DNA of 55,863 nt from Melghirimyces thermohalophilus (GCF_900102685.1 NZ_FMZA01000022.1:1-55863), one strand, 5' to 3'. Positions 26,676-34,926 are shown, counted from the stretch's first letter. The notes: generated from the letters alone by a model not told the origin. Translations and numbers: made by a program.

Positions 26676-26960
26676 TGCTACCCGGCCCAGCGGAGAATCA
26701 GTATGCAAGGGCGTTTAGAGGCAACTCTCATCTTCGAATTCACTTACCAAAGGGCGCCCGAAGCAGGATGAATTCGGAGCGGACCATCCTCCCATCTATG
26801 CCGGTTGGCATAGCGAGACCGGAAACGGAGTGACCTGAGAGACTTGTGCCCTATGGGTGCAACAGAACGTGGCACGATCTCCCCCAGATAGCGTGACTAA
26901 GTGGCACAAGGTTATCTGAAGAGGCACTAGTCGGAGGAGCCGTCGGAAAGAAAGGGTGGA
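26676..26960 (+). ncRNA. Candidate structured RNA or leader upstream of the HAD gene
   Basis: No gene is seen from 26388 to 26968. This part contains many complementary arms: CGAATTC with GAATTCG (26735 and 26770 region), CTATGCC-GGTT-GGCATAG (26796-26813), TTGTGCCC-TAT-GGGTGCAA (26844-26862) and CAGATA with TATCTG closing GTGAC/GTGGCAC pairs (26885-26918). The strand is assumed from the downstream gene. I could not match it to RNase P RNA, tmRNA, 6S RNA or a riboswitch I know. Confidence 0.35.
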
Positions 26961-26968
26961 GGAATCGG

Positions 26969-27646
26969 ATGATCCGAGCGGTGATTTTTGATTTTGACGG
27001 ATTGATTTTGGATACGGAATCGGCGGAATTTCGCACGTTTGTGGAGATGTATCGATCATACGGCGCGGAATTGCCGGTAGAATCCTGGGCCCGGGTAGTC
27101 GGCAGTTCCGACAGCGATTTTGATCCCTATGCCTATTTGGAAAGCTGTGTCGGACAAAAGTTAAACCGGGAAGATCTGCACCGAAAGCGCAAACAGCGCC
27201 ATCTCGCCTATATCGAGGAGGAGGAGGTGCTTCCCGGCGTGGTGGAGGTGTTGGAGCAGGCCCGCCAGTTGGGGTGGGGGATCGGCTTGGCCTCCAGTTC
27301 TGATCGCCAATGGGTGGAAGAATACCTGAACCGTTTTCATCTCCGAGAGTATTTCACATGTATTCGCACCCGGGAGGATGTGAAGCGGACGAAGCCGGAT
27401 CCAGCCTTGTATCTGCAGGCCGCAGAATGCCTGGGTGTGGACCCGGCGGAAGCGGTGGCGCTGGAGGATTCGCCGAACGGCGCCGTCGCTGCCAAGCGGG
27501 CGGGGTTGAAATGTATTGTCGTGCCCAATTCCGTCACCCAGCATTTTTCCTTCGGAGAGATCGATTTGCGTCTCGATTCTTTGGCGGAACTGGATTTACA
27601 GACATGGTCGGAAGGGTTGGCGGAGAAATCCCAGGGGGAAGTCTGA
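26969..27646 (+). CDS. HAD-family hydrolase, beta-phosphoglucomutase-like subclass
   Basis: 225 residues. HAD motif I is VIFDFDGLILDTES, motif II is GLASSSDRQWV, the lysine of motif III is in VKRTKPDPALYL, and motif IV is VALEDSPNGAVAAKRAGLKC. The helical cap of subclass I lies between I and II. These enzymes dephosphorylate or isomerise small sugar phosphates; substrate unknown. ATG at 26969 follows AAAGGGTGGAGG. Its stop overlaps the next start as TGATG, so the two are translationally coupled. Confidence 0.9.
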   Translation: MIRAVIFDFDGLILDTESAEFRTFVEMYRSYGAELPVESWARVVGSSDSDFDPYAYLESCVGQKLNREDLHRKRKQRHLAYIEEEEVLPGVVEVLEQARQLGWGIGLASSSDRQWVEEYLNRFHLREYFTCIRTREDVKRTKPDPALYLQAAECLGVDPAEAVALEDSPNGAVAAKRAGLKCIVVPNSVTQHFSFGEIDLRLDSLAELDLQTWSEGLAEKSQGEV

Positions 27647-28032
27647 TGAAGGTGACTGGTTTTAATCATGTGACCATCCGTGTATCTGATCTGGAAACGT
27701 CCCTCGACTTTTACCGGGATGTTTTAGGCATGGAATTGGTCCACCGAGGACGGATCGATGCTTATCTGGAATGGGGAAATGCCTGGGTCTGTTTGGTTGA
27801 GCGGGAAGGTGAAGACGGAGAAGCGACTCTGGGAGTGGATCATGTGGCTTTTTCCATCGAGGAGGAGGACTTTGACGAGGCGGTGGAGATACTCAGAAAT
27901 CACCGCGTTTCCGTTATTCGGGGACCGGAGGCGCGGGGTGGCGGCCGGGTGATCAACTTTCTCGACCCCGATCATACCCAGCTGGAGTTGAACACCGGCA
28001 ATCTGCATGATCGGATGAAGGTTTGGGTGTAA
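27646..28032 (+). CDS. VOC-family metalloenzyme resembling FosB thiol transferase
   Basis: 128 residues forming a single VOC fold. It starts GFNHVTIRVSDLETSLDFYR, has LGVDHVAFSIEEEDF and ends FLDPDHTQLELNTGNLHDRM. The three expected metal ligands (His in FNHVT, His in VDHVAF, Glu in QLELNTG) are in place, and LELxTGxLxDR is typical of fosfomycin-modifying FosB/FosA-like proteins. Resistance is not proven, since many glyoxalase-like enzymes share this pattern. Coupled to the HAD gene by a TGATG overlap. Confidence 0.8.
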   Translation: MKVTGFNHVTIRVSDLETSLDFYRDVLGMELVHRGRIDAYLEWGNAWVCLVEREGEDGEATLGVDHVAFSIEEEDFDEAVEILRNHRVSVIRGPEARGGGRVINFLDPDHTQLELNTGNLHDRMKVWV

Positions 28033-28042
28033 TTCCTCGAAT

Positions 28043-28078
28043 CGCAGCATTCCGCTTTTTCGCAGCATTCCGCTTTTC
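28043..28078. repeat. Direct repeat of CGCAGCATTCCGCTTTT
   Basis: The 17-base word occurs twice back to back between the VOC and SDR genes, the first copy with one extra T. Likely a slippage duplication. Confidence 0.8.
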
Positions 28079-28118
28079 GCATCGGAGTGACGGTGATACC
28101 GTCGGGAGGAGGATCAGC

Positions 28119-29030
28119 ATGCGAATTGCGATGACAGGTTCCACAGGACTGATCGGCAGCCGGTTGGTACGCCATCTGACCCAATCCGGTTGCAAGGTGA
28201 CCCGGATTGTCCGCGGACCCACTCCGGAAGGGGTGAACACGCGTGTCCTCCGCTGGCAGCCCGATTGCGGTTGGATCGATCGTGACCGCCTGGAGGGGCA
28301 TGATGTCATCATTCATCTGGCGGGAGAAAATATTGCTGCCGGCCGCTGGACAAACAGGAGGAAGCAGCGGATTCTCTATAGTCGGAGGGAGGGGACCCGG
28401 CTGCTCTGTGAAGCCCTCGCGGGGTTGAAGCATCCCCCGCAGACGCTGTTGTCCGCCTCTGCCGTCGGATATTACGGGAACAAGGCCTCTGGGCAAACGG
28501 TGACGGAGGCTGATTCGGCGGGAGAGGGTTTTCTCGCACAGGTGAGCCGGGAGTGGGAGCAATCGACGCTTCCGGCACAGGAGGCCGGTATCCGGGTGGT
28601 TCAGCTTCGTTTTGGCATGGTGTTGAGCCGGGAAGGAGGAGCGTTGGCCGCGATGTTACCGGTATTTCGGTTGGGCATAGGCGGCCGACTCGGAAGGGGC
28701 GATCAGATGATGAGTTGGATCGCTCTCGATGAGATCCCTTCCGCAGTAGATTTTATTCTGAAGGAGGAACACTTATCCGGGCCGATCAATATGGTGGCTC
28801 CCCATTGTGTAACCAATAGGGAGTTCACCCGCGCTCTGGGTCGTGTGCTCCGACGTCCCACCCTCTTCGCCCTTCCCGCTCCCGTGGCCCGTCTGGCTCT
28901 GGGAGAGATGGCAGAGTCCTTGTTGCTAAAAGGCTGTCCAGTGGTTCCACAGCGGCTAACCGATGCGGGGTACCGGTTTCGGTGGCCTGATTTGGAAGCA
29001 GCGCTCCGCCATCAGTTGAAAGCGGAGTAG
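28119..29030 (+). CDS. TIGR01777-type NAD-dependent epimerase/dehydratase (YfcH-like SDR)
   Basis: 303 residues. The Rossmann signature is MTGSTGLIGSRLVRHL, followed by VIIHLAGENIAAGRWT, SASAVGYYGNKAS (the active-site Ser and Tyr), VVQLRFGMVLSREGGAL, and a C-terminal DUF1731 region (PINMVAPHCVTNREFTRALG). The physiological reaction of the family is unknown. ATG at 28119 lies after GGGAGGAGGATC. The frame is open upstream to 28023 but without a ribosome site. Confidence 0.9.
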   Translation: MRIAMTGSTGLIGSRLVRHLTQSGCKVTRIVRGPTPEGVNTRVLRWQPDCGWIDRDRLEGHDVIIHLAGENIAAGRWTNRRKQRILYSRREGTRLLCEALAGLKHPPQTLLSASAVGYYGNKASGQTVTEADSAGEGFLAQVSREWEQSTLPAQEAGIRVVQLRFGMVLSREGGALAAMLPVFRLGIGGRLGRGDQMMSWIALDEIPSAVDFILKEEHLSGPINMVAPHCVTNREFTRALGRVLRRPTLFALPAPVARLALGEMAESLLLKGCPVVPQRLTDAGYRFRWPDLEAALRHQLKAE

Positions 29031-29059
29031 ATGCTGAATAGAAGAAGGGGGGTGGGGGC

Positions 29060-29530
29060 ATGAAGCCGAAGTGGCTCTCATTGACCATCTTTTTTGCCCT
29101 GTGTTTTGTCTTGGCGGGATGGGGAGGATTGATGGCAGAAACCGGACCGGGATCTTGGTATGACGGGTTGCAAAAGCCGCGCTTCTCCCCGCCAGCGTGG
29201 ATATTTGGTCCGGCGTGGTCCTTACTCTATATCCTGATCGGGGTCTCCGGTTGGCTCGTCTGGCGGGGAAGAGATGTGACCGAACGGAGGATCGCCCTTC
29301 TGTTTTGGGGAGTACAGCTTTTGCTTCATCTGATCTGGTTTCTGCTGTTTTTTGCCTTTCACCTGCCAGGTACCGCTCTCTTGGAAAGTTTACTCCTGTG
29401 GTTTTTTATCGGGGCGTTTATTATCGCCGCAGTCAAAGTGAGCCGTCGAGCGGCTCTGCTGTTTCTCCCGTATTGGGCCTGGATCACACTGATCGCCTTT
29501 TTCAATCTCAACATCTGGTGGCTCAACTGA
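29060..29530 (+). CDS. tspO: TspO/MBR (translocator protein) family
   Basis: 156 residues with five transmembrane helices. Family motifs are WYDGLQKPRFSPPAWIFGPAW and LLYILIGVSGWLVW near the middle, and the C-terminal FFNLNIWWLN. TspO proteins bind porphyrins and are linked to tetrapyrrole and stress control. ATG at 29060 follows GGGGGGTGGGGGC. It sits 29 bases after the SDR gene, suggesting one transcript with it. Confidence 0.92.
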   Translation: MKPKWLSLTIFFALCFVLAGWGGLMAETGPGSWYDGLQKPRFSPPAWIFGPAWSLLYILIGVSGWLVWRGRDVTERRIALLFWGVQLLLHLIWFLLFFAFHLPGTALLESLLLWFFIGAFIIAAVKVSRRAALLFLPYWAWITLIAFFNLNIWWLN

Positions 29531-29545
29531 AGTTTTCTTTTAAAA

Positions 29546-29582
29546 AACCCCCTCCGCGGCTGCATCGCCGGGTAAGGGGGTT
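29546..29582 (-). terminator. Terminator between tspO and a small minus-strand gene
   Basis: AACCCCC (29546-29552) pairs with GGGGGTT (29576-29582) and further GC pairs inside. The minus-strand tail TTTTTTAAAAG is good, the plus-strand tail poor. Confidence 0.65.
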
Positions 29583-29597
29583 GGGGTCCTCTACCTG

Positions 29598-29831
29598 CTA
29601 CTCGATAAACAATGTTAATCGCGACGGATTGTGGGGGTCAGCCCACAGATTGATCACCGGATAGGCGGTCCCGTCCTCGTCTTCAAACTCGATGTAGAGC
29701 TCCTTGCGGGAAAAGGCGTCGTTGATCGCTGCTCTCTGAGGGGCTTCAAGGTGATATAGTTCCATGCTGCGCCCCATCCCCGGCAGTGCTGTCGGATTGA
29801 GCAACTGACGGGGTAGCTTGATCATTTTCAT
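29598..29831 (-). CDS. Small hypothetical protein (77 residues)
   Basis: It begins MKMIKLPRQLLNPTALPGMG and ends in a beta-rich acidic stretch (ELYIEFEDEDGTAYPVINLW). No family was recognised. The ATG at 29829-29831 is about nine bases from GGAG; the frame is open to 29951 but that part lacks a ribosome site. A terminator follows. Confidence 0.6.
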   Translation of the reverse strand: MKMIKLPRQLLNPTALPGMGRSMELYHLEAPQRAAINDAFSRKELYIEFEDEDGTAYPVINLWADPHNPSRLTLFIE

Positions 29832-30062
29832 TGGTGAAAACTCCTTTTTATCTTGATTGTTTTCGATGCTTTGGAAAGTCCCTTCCCTATTTCCTCCGCC
29901 CTTAATCCCGATTCCGGAATAACCCGCAAAAAAGAGACGATCTTCTTCCATCGCGATAGACCTGAATCAACATGAAAAGAGCCTGCTATGCTGAAATTGC
30001 ACCTCTGATGCCTGAGGATTTTGATCCATTTGATCCGTTAGACGGATTCGCCGGAATGTTTA

Positions 30063-30497
30063 ATGCAGTGTGCGGGACCCCTTCCTCTCGATGAAGAACA
30101 ACTGGCACGTCATCTTCAGGGGAACGGTGGGGAAGAGCCGGAGCGGATTAATTTTAAGGCTATCGATACCGACACCGGGGAGATGATGGTCCATATCGAG
30201 TGGAACCGGATCGATTGGAACAATGGCTCCACCACCTTGTCCCGGGTCCTTCCCGCAGAAGTGAAGGGTTGGGAACGGCGATGGTTTCGTGAGGCAGTTC
30301 GTTATACCTTTGACCCTCTTCATCTTCACCTCCTCGACCTGTATGTGTTCGACTTCAATCATTCTGTCATTGGTGCTTATGAACGGGGCGGATTCCGGCA
30401 AGAAGGAACGCTCAGGGAAGCCTGGAAAAGGGGAGACACCTACTGGAGGTTGTGTGTGATGAGCTTGTTGGACCGGGAGTGGCGTGGATCCAGATAA
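30063..30497 (+). pseudogene. Decayed GNAT acetyltransferase
   Basis: The frame keeps GNAT blocks: EEQLARHLQGNG, VHIEWNRIDWNNGSTTLSRV, DPLHLHLLDLYVFDFNHSVI, YERGGFRQEGTLREAWKRGD and VMSLLDREWR. The acetyl-CoA loop (normally R/Q-x-x-G-x-G) is replaced by AEVKGWERRWF, and the first 30-40 residues are missing. Upstream the same frame has stops while traces of it (MPEDFDPFDPLDGF) run in another frame. There is no convincing ribosome site before ATG 30063. Probably non-functional. Confidence 0.55.
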
Positions 30498-30573
30498 TGG
30501 GCATGAGGCGGAGAGGTTTTTGCGGTTTTTGGTGAAAAGGGTTTATTTTCTATGCTAAATTAAGATTATGATT

Positions 30574-30590
30574 CGATTATTATATAATCG
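30574..30590. promoter_or_regulatory. 17-bp palindrome overlapping the -10 of the DUF3179 gene
   Basis: CGATTAT-TAT-ATAATCG is a perfect inverted repeat with 3 central bases. TATAAT at 30583-30588 lies inside it and TTAAGA at 30560-30565 is a weak -35 with 17 bases between. A repressor bound here would block the promoter. The word does not match PerR, Fur or Zur boxes well. Confidence 0.5.
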
Positions 30591-30610
30591 TAGAGGGGAG
30601 GGAAGAAGAA

Positions 30611-31486
30611 TTGGAATTGGACTTTAACCGGTTTTCAAAACAATCCTTTCAACCCTTTCCCGTGGAGAGTACCGAACCGCTAAAAAATGCGGTGGGTCGT
30701 CGGGAAATCAAAAAGGATGACACGGTGTTGGTGGTGGGGCGCGGCGGGGAACGCCTGGCGTTCTGGATGTACCAGATGACCTATCACCATGTGGCTCAGG
30801 GAAAGTTGGCCGGGGAGCCTTACATCGTCAACTACTGAGCGATCTGCCACAGTGGAACCAGTATGGTTCCCGTCATTAACACTGTAGAGCTTCATTTTTT
30901 CTGTATCGGGGTACATAATGGAATCGCCGTCCTCCAGGATCGGGAGACCGGCTCCTACTGGAACCACATTACCGGGGAATGTATCCACGGTCCGCTGAAG
31001 GGAAAGAAGATGGAGTCGCTCCTGTTGGGGCAGATGACCGCGGAACAAGCTCTGAAGCGTTGGCCTGACCTGGAGCTGGCCTTGTCGAAACAGACTCCCT
31101 TTCAAAAATGGGTGCTGCAGCCAGTGATGAACCTGTTCGGCCGTTTTGGCATCTATCCGCCGGGGTTCAGAAAAACCATGGTGAAGCGGGACAACCGTCT
31201 CCCGGATATGACTAGCGGCGTCGGGATTATCACCGACGAGGTGAAGAGGTTTTATCCCATCGACACCATCGTAGCCGCCGGCGGAGAAGTGCGGGATCAA
31301 CTGGAAGGCCGTCCGGTCATCGTCTCTGTCGATGAGGACGGGTTTCCCGACGTCGCGTACGGCGACACCGATGATTGGGAAGATGTGCCCCAATACCTGT
31401 ACACCCGATGGTACGGTTTTGCGCTCACCTTCTGGGGCTGTGATATCTTTGAGCCGAAGGCGAAGAAACAAGTTTCCGCCTCATAG
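30611..31486 (+). CDS. DUF3179 protein with in-frame TGA at the first cysteine of its CxxC motif (possible selenoprotein or nonsense mutant)
   Basis: One 292-codon frame runs from TTG 30611 (after GAGGGAAG) to 31486, broken only by TGA at 30836-30838. Before it: VLVVGRGGERLAFWMYQMTY and GEPYIVNY; after it: AICHSGTSMVPVINTVELHF and GSYWNHITGECIHGPLKGK. Homologues have NYCxxC here, so TGA replaces a Cys of a redox-like CxxC. A GGAACCA-GTA-TGGTTCC hairpin (30854-30870) begins 15 bases after the TGA with G first in the loop, as in bacterial SECIS elements. Codon usage and frame stay clean for 650 bases afterwards. A TGC-to-TGA mutation is the simplest alternative. Family function is unknown. Confidence 0.7.
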
Positions 31487-31490
31487 GAAA

Positions 31491-31516
31491 AGACCGCTCT
31501 GGCGGTCTTTTTTGTT
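31491..31516 (+). terminator. Terminator of the DUF3179 gene
   Basis: AGACCGC (31491-31497) pairs with GCGGTCT (31502-31508) over a 4-nt loop, followed by TTTTT. Confidence 0.85.
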
Positions 31517-31570
31517 ACATGGAAGGAAGCGGAGCATAAGCCGAAAAAGAGGGGAAGAGGGGGAGAGGAA

Positions 31571-31717
31571 TTGAAAGAAAAAGTAGGGGTCTGTATCGAC
31601 TGCGGAAACACGGTGTTTTGTCTGGCGGGCTTTTTGAACGGGGTGGTGTTGAAGGAGGGACGGCTGCGGTGTTTCGATTGTGATCGGGAAGCGGAAAAAA
31701 AGGACGAGTCCCGGTAG
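31571..31717 (+). CDS. Mini zinc-ribbon protein (48 residues)
   Basis: TTG at 31571 follows GGGAGAGG and opens KEKVGVCIDCGNTVFCLAGF, then LNGVVLKEGRLRCFDCDREA and a lysine/aspartate tail. The two CxDC knuckles (CIDC and CFDC, 23 residues apart) form a likely zinc ribbon. Proteins of this size and shape are common in Bacilli without known role. Its own terminator follows at 31702, overlapping the stop codon. Confidence 0.7.
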   Translation: MKEKVGVCIDCGNTVFCLAGFLNGVVLKEGRLRCFDCDREAEKKDESR

Positions 31718-31730
31718 AGCTCGTCTTTAT
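31702..31730 (+). terminator. Terminator of the mini zinc-ribbon gene
   Basis: GACGAG (31703-31708) pairs with CTCGTC (31720-31725), followed by TTTATTGT. Confidence 0.65.
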
Positions 31731-31839
31731 TGTCATGCGGATCAGTACCTGACGGAGTCCTAGGCGTGGATTCGTTCGTACCGCCAATAAATGCGCTTAC
31801 ACACGGGTCCGATTGATACGGATCGGGTGAATTCAATAT

Positions 31840-31872
31840 AACCCCCCACCGAATCAAACGGTAGGGGGTTAA
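31840..31872 (-). terminator. Terminator of the M14 carboxypeptidase gene
   Basis: AACCCCCCACCG (31840-31851) pairs with CGGTAGGGGGTT (31859-31870) with one bulge. On the minus strand a TATATTG tail follows. Confidence 0.7.
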
Positions 31873-31886
31873 AATAGCATCGTCGC

Positions 31887-33503
31887 TTACCAGTCGCGTT
31901 CTTCCATATATCGATAAATCGGCAAGGTCTCCCCTTCTTTCGACGGGATGAAGCCAAAGGTGACGTAACTGTCGGTCGATTCCGGCTCCATCGCGAGCGC
32001 GGCCAAGTTGGCGGTCGGTTGGTCCATGGGGATCATCCAACTTCCTTTTGGGAGGGTGATCGTTTGCTCGATGATGTCGGTGGTCACCTCGTGCTGCGGA
32101 TGGCCCTCATAGGGTTGGTCGGCGGTCTCTTTGGATGTGACGGTGTAGGTTTCCACCGGGAGGGTGGTCTCCTTTTTCAACCGCTTCACGTTGACACCGG
32201 CGTTTTTCAGTCGCTCGACGGCATCCTGCTGTTCCGGCTCAAGGAAATAAGCGGTGGGTCGCTCCCGGGTGAGGGTCGCTTCCCCGTCGCTGTGGCTGAA
32301 AAAGCGAACAGGAATCTGTTTTATTTTCGCCTCGGCGATATCCACTACCGGCAAGGTGCTGTTGGGAATCTCCTTCGCCTCGCTTTTGACGATCAGTTCG
32401 TCGTCATCTCCAGCCGTTCTCCCTTTATCAACCAGGGATTGACGGGCGTCACCGACCATTTCTTCGATCTGGTCAGCGTGAGCGGCCGCGCTTTCCAGCA
32501 AGCTCTGATGGGTGGTCACCTGGGCGCTGACCCGGCGAAGGAAGTTTTCCCGTCCGATTCCGATTCCCCGAGTTTCCACGAGAAAGGAGAGGCTCGGTTT
32601 GAGCGCCAAGTTGTTGCGACCGATGCGCGGATCGGGCCCTCCCTCGGTGATCTCCAGTTGTCCGTTCTTGTTGGCGGCCGTGTAATAATCCCCGCTGGAG
32701 AACCCTTTTTCGGTCAGCGTTTCCTTGGCGTTGGCTACCATCGTCTCATCGGCGAAGGTGCGAATCTCATCGGGGATGTTCAGGTTTTTTCCGGAGAGGA
32801 TCAACAAATCATGGTACTTGAGGGCTCCTTCTTTTCCCACATCCCGGAGCAGTTTTGGATCCGGGTTATACTCGTGGGCATCGATCGTCACTTCCGGTTG
32901 CACGCGGTTGTAAAGGGAATGGAGCGCCTGTACTTCTGGGGTGTCGAACTTCATATGGTCCCGGTTGCCGTCCAGATCATCAGCCATGTGGCGCTGAAAA
33001 GCATAGGAGCCGTCGGGATTGACCCGCGGGACAACGACGACGTTGATGTGGTTTAAGAGCTTCTTCCCTTCCGCTCCTGCCAGTCTTTTTGCCGTTGCCA
33101 GCACCGCTTCGCCAGCGGCGGGTTCATTTCCGTGAATTTGCCCTTGGAGCCATACCGTCGGTTTTCCCTTGCCGCTTCCTTTTTGGTAGAAGAGAGCGGG
33201 TAGCGCCCGCCCGTCTTGGGAATGGCCAAAGATGGTCAACTTCGTCCAAGGAGTTTTTCGATCCAGCTTATGTAAGTACGCGAGCATTTCTTCCTGGCTG
33301 GTGAAGCGCTGTTTCCCGGAGGTGAAAGCCGGTGTATCAAACCGCTGGTCCGGATCCGGATAAAGTGCTTGTACCTGCTCTGTCTGAGAATAATCCTTTC
33401 CGTAATATGGAGTCTCCGGCGCCGCTTGCACGGTGGGGGTGACCAACATACTGGCTGTGACGAGTACCGTCATCCATATGAACCATCCCTTCGAGCGAAT
33501 CAT
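31887..33503 (-). CDS. Secreted M14-family zinc carboxypeptidase
   Basis: 538 residues. A signal peptide (WFIWMTVLVTASMLVTPTVQ, cleavage near AA) precedes an M14 domain: QGQIHGNEPAAGEAV (zinc His and Glu), VVPRVNPDGSYAFQR, DDLDGNRDHMKF (substrate Arg/Asn), VTIDAHEYNPD (third zinc ligand) and FLVETRGIGIG with the catalytic Glu. A C-terminal 200-residue region of unknown fold follows, rich in beta strands and acidic residues. It would trim peptides or cell-wall peptides outside the cell. ATG at 33501-33503 follows GGAGGAG. Monocistronic. Confidence 0.92.
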   Translation of the reverse strand: MIRSKGWFIWMTVLVTASMLVTPTVQAAPETPYYGKDYSQTEQVQALYPDPDQRFDTPAFTSGKQRFTSQEEMLAYLHKLDRKTPWTKLTIFGHSQDGRALPALFYQKGSGKGKPTVWLQGQIHGNEPAAGEAVLATAKRLAGAEGKKLLNHINVVVVPRVNPDGSYAFQRHMADDLDGNRDHMKFDTPEVQALHSLYNRVQPEVTIDAHEYNPDPKLLRDVGKEGALKYHDLLILSGKNLNIPDEIRTFADETMVANAKETLTEKGFSSGDYYTAANKNGQLEITEGGPDPRIGRNNLALKPSLSFLVETRGIGIGRENFLRRVSAQVTTHQSLLESAAAHADQIEEMVGDARQSLVDKGRTAGDDDELIVKSEAKEIPNSTLPVVDIAEAKIKQIPVRFFSHSDGEATLTRERPTAYFLEPEQQDAVERLKNAGVNVKRLKKETTLPVETYTVTSKETADQPYEGHPQHEVTTDIIEQTITLPKGSWMIPMDQPTANLAALAMEPESTDSYVTFGFIPSKEGETLPIYRYMEERDW

Positions 33504-33752
33504 CAAACTCCTCCTATCTTTCAGGATATATAAAAAATATTAACGGAAATGAGAGAATTGGGCAACGATTATGCCATCCCGTATCGACCTTGTCTCCGCC
33601 CGCGCTCTCCACTCCATTTCAGTCTACGGTAGGGGTGTTCCTTTAAATAAAATGTCTGCTTCATTAATGTGGAAGGATCATTACTTTTTTGGGCTTATAT
33701 GTTTCGTTGAAAAGTACAATTGGGGAGATTGGAGGAAAAGGAGTATTGGATA

Positions 33753-34721
33753 ATGAAGTTAGGTGTTTTAGATCAAATGGCGCAACCAAAAGGTATGACT
33801 GCAGAAGAGACAGCTGCCCGAACGATGGAGATGGCTCAATATGTAGAAGAGTTAGGGTATGAACGCTATTGGTTTGCTGAACATCATGCAACGAAGGGAC
33901 TCGCATCAAGTTCCCCTGAAATCATGATGGCGGCAGTCGCAGCTAAGACGGTCAAATTGAAGGTTGGCAGTGGTGGCATCCTGCTTCCACAGTATAGTGC
34001 ATATAAGATAGCTACCCAGCTATCTCAATTACAAGCCCTTTTTCCCGGAAGAATAGAAGCAGGTGTCGGGCGCTCACCTGGAGGAAATGAAACGATTCGA
34101 TCGTTGTTGGCCGATGGCAAGCAGGATCAATTAGCTGACTACCCCGATAAATTGAGAGACCTCATCACTTTTCTAAGTAAAGAGGGTAAAGTTCGTGCCG
34201 CACCACGAACGGAAGACGCCCCGAACTTATTCTCGTTAGGTTTGGGGGAAAACAGTGCTAAACTTGCAGCGGAACTGGGAATTGGCTATGTATACGGTCA
34301 TTTCATTAAACCGAATCGAGGAAAAGAGGCCCATCAGACATATCGAGCTCATTTTAGACCCGGATATTTGGATCATCCAGATACGCGTTCTGCCATTTTC
34401 GTTATCTGTGGAGAAACGGATGAACAGGCGGAAGAGCTGGCCATTAGCCAGGATGTTTGGCTGCTGAATGTAGAAAAAGGTCTTGATAGCCGGGTCCCTA
34501 GTATCGAAGAAGCAAAAGCGAAAATCTGGAGAGTGAAGGAGATAGAACAGATACGGGAAAACCGGAAGCGGATGATCATCGGTGGACCGGGAAAAGTAAA
34601 AAATGAACTGCTTCACCTGTCTGAGCGATATCAATGTAACGATTGGCTCATTCTTACAAATATTTATGACTTCCATGAGAAGCAACAGTCGTATCGGCGG
34701 ATCATGGAATTGTTTTCGTAA
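33753..34721 (+). CDS. LLM-class (luciferase-like) flavin-dependent oxidoreductase
   Basis: 322 residues of the bacterial-luciferase-like fold: LGVLDQMAQPKGMTAEETAA, YERYWFAEHHATKGLASSSP, KVGSGGILLPQYSAYKIATQ and FPGRIEAGVGRSPGGNET. These are the FMN and substrate-pocket motifs of the YceB/MsnO8-like group. Substrate unknown. ATG at 33753 follows AAGGAGTATTGGATA. The gene is more AT-rich than its left neighbours, which with the fragments to its right suggests an acquired segment. Confidence 0.9.
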   Translation: MKLGVLDQMAQPKGMTAEETAARTMEMAQYVEELGYERYWFAEHHATKGLASSSPEIMMAAVAAKTVKLKVGSGGILLPQYSAYKIATQLSQLQALFPGRIEAGVGRSPGGNETIRSLLADGKQDQLADYPDKLRDLITFLSKEGKVRAAPRTEDAPNLFSLGLGENSAKLAAELGIGYVYGHFIKPNRGKEAHQTYRAHFRPGYLDHPDTRSAIFVICGETDEQAEELAISQDVWLLNVEKGLDSRVPSIEEAKAKIWRVKEIEQIRENRKRMIIGGPGKVKNELLHLSERYQCNDWLILTNIYDFHEKQQSYRRIMELFS

Positions 34722-34763
34722 CAAGGAAGTTATGGAAATAGATTTTTCGAGCGTTTAAGAGAA

Positions 34764-34789
34764 CGGCTGTCCCGTTGAGGACAGCTGTA
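34764..34789 (+). terminator. Hairpin after the LLM oxidoreductase
   Basis: GGCTGTCC and GGACAGCT arms around CGTTGA. There is no T-run, so termination would need help. Confidence 0.35.
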
Positions 34790-34926
34790 CCAAAGATAGA
34801 GGAGATGGAGGAGCCGGTTCTGCAAAGAGACCTCCTGCTTACCCGCACCATATTACCGGTAATGCTCTTCAAATGAATGTGAAGGGAACAAAGCCCCCTT
34901 CAATTTCGACTTTCTCATCAGGGACA

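Noticed and set aside
26388-26968. RNase P RNA, tmRNA or 6S RNA
   Set aside because: The conserved cores (for example GAGGAAAGTCC of RNase P, the tRNA-like ends of tmRNA) are absent on both strands.
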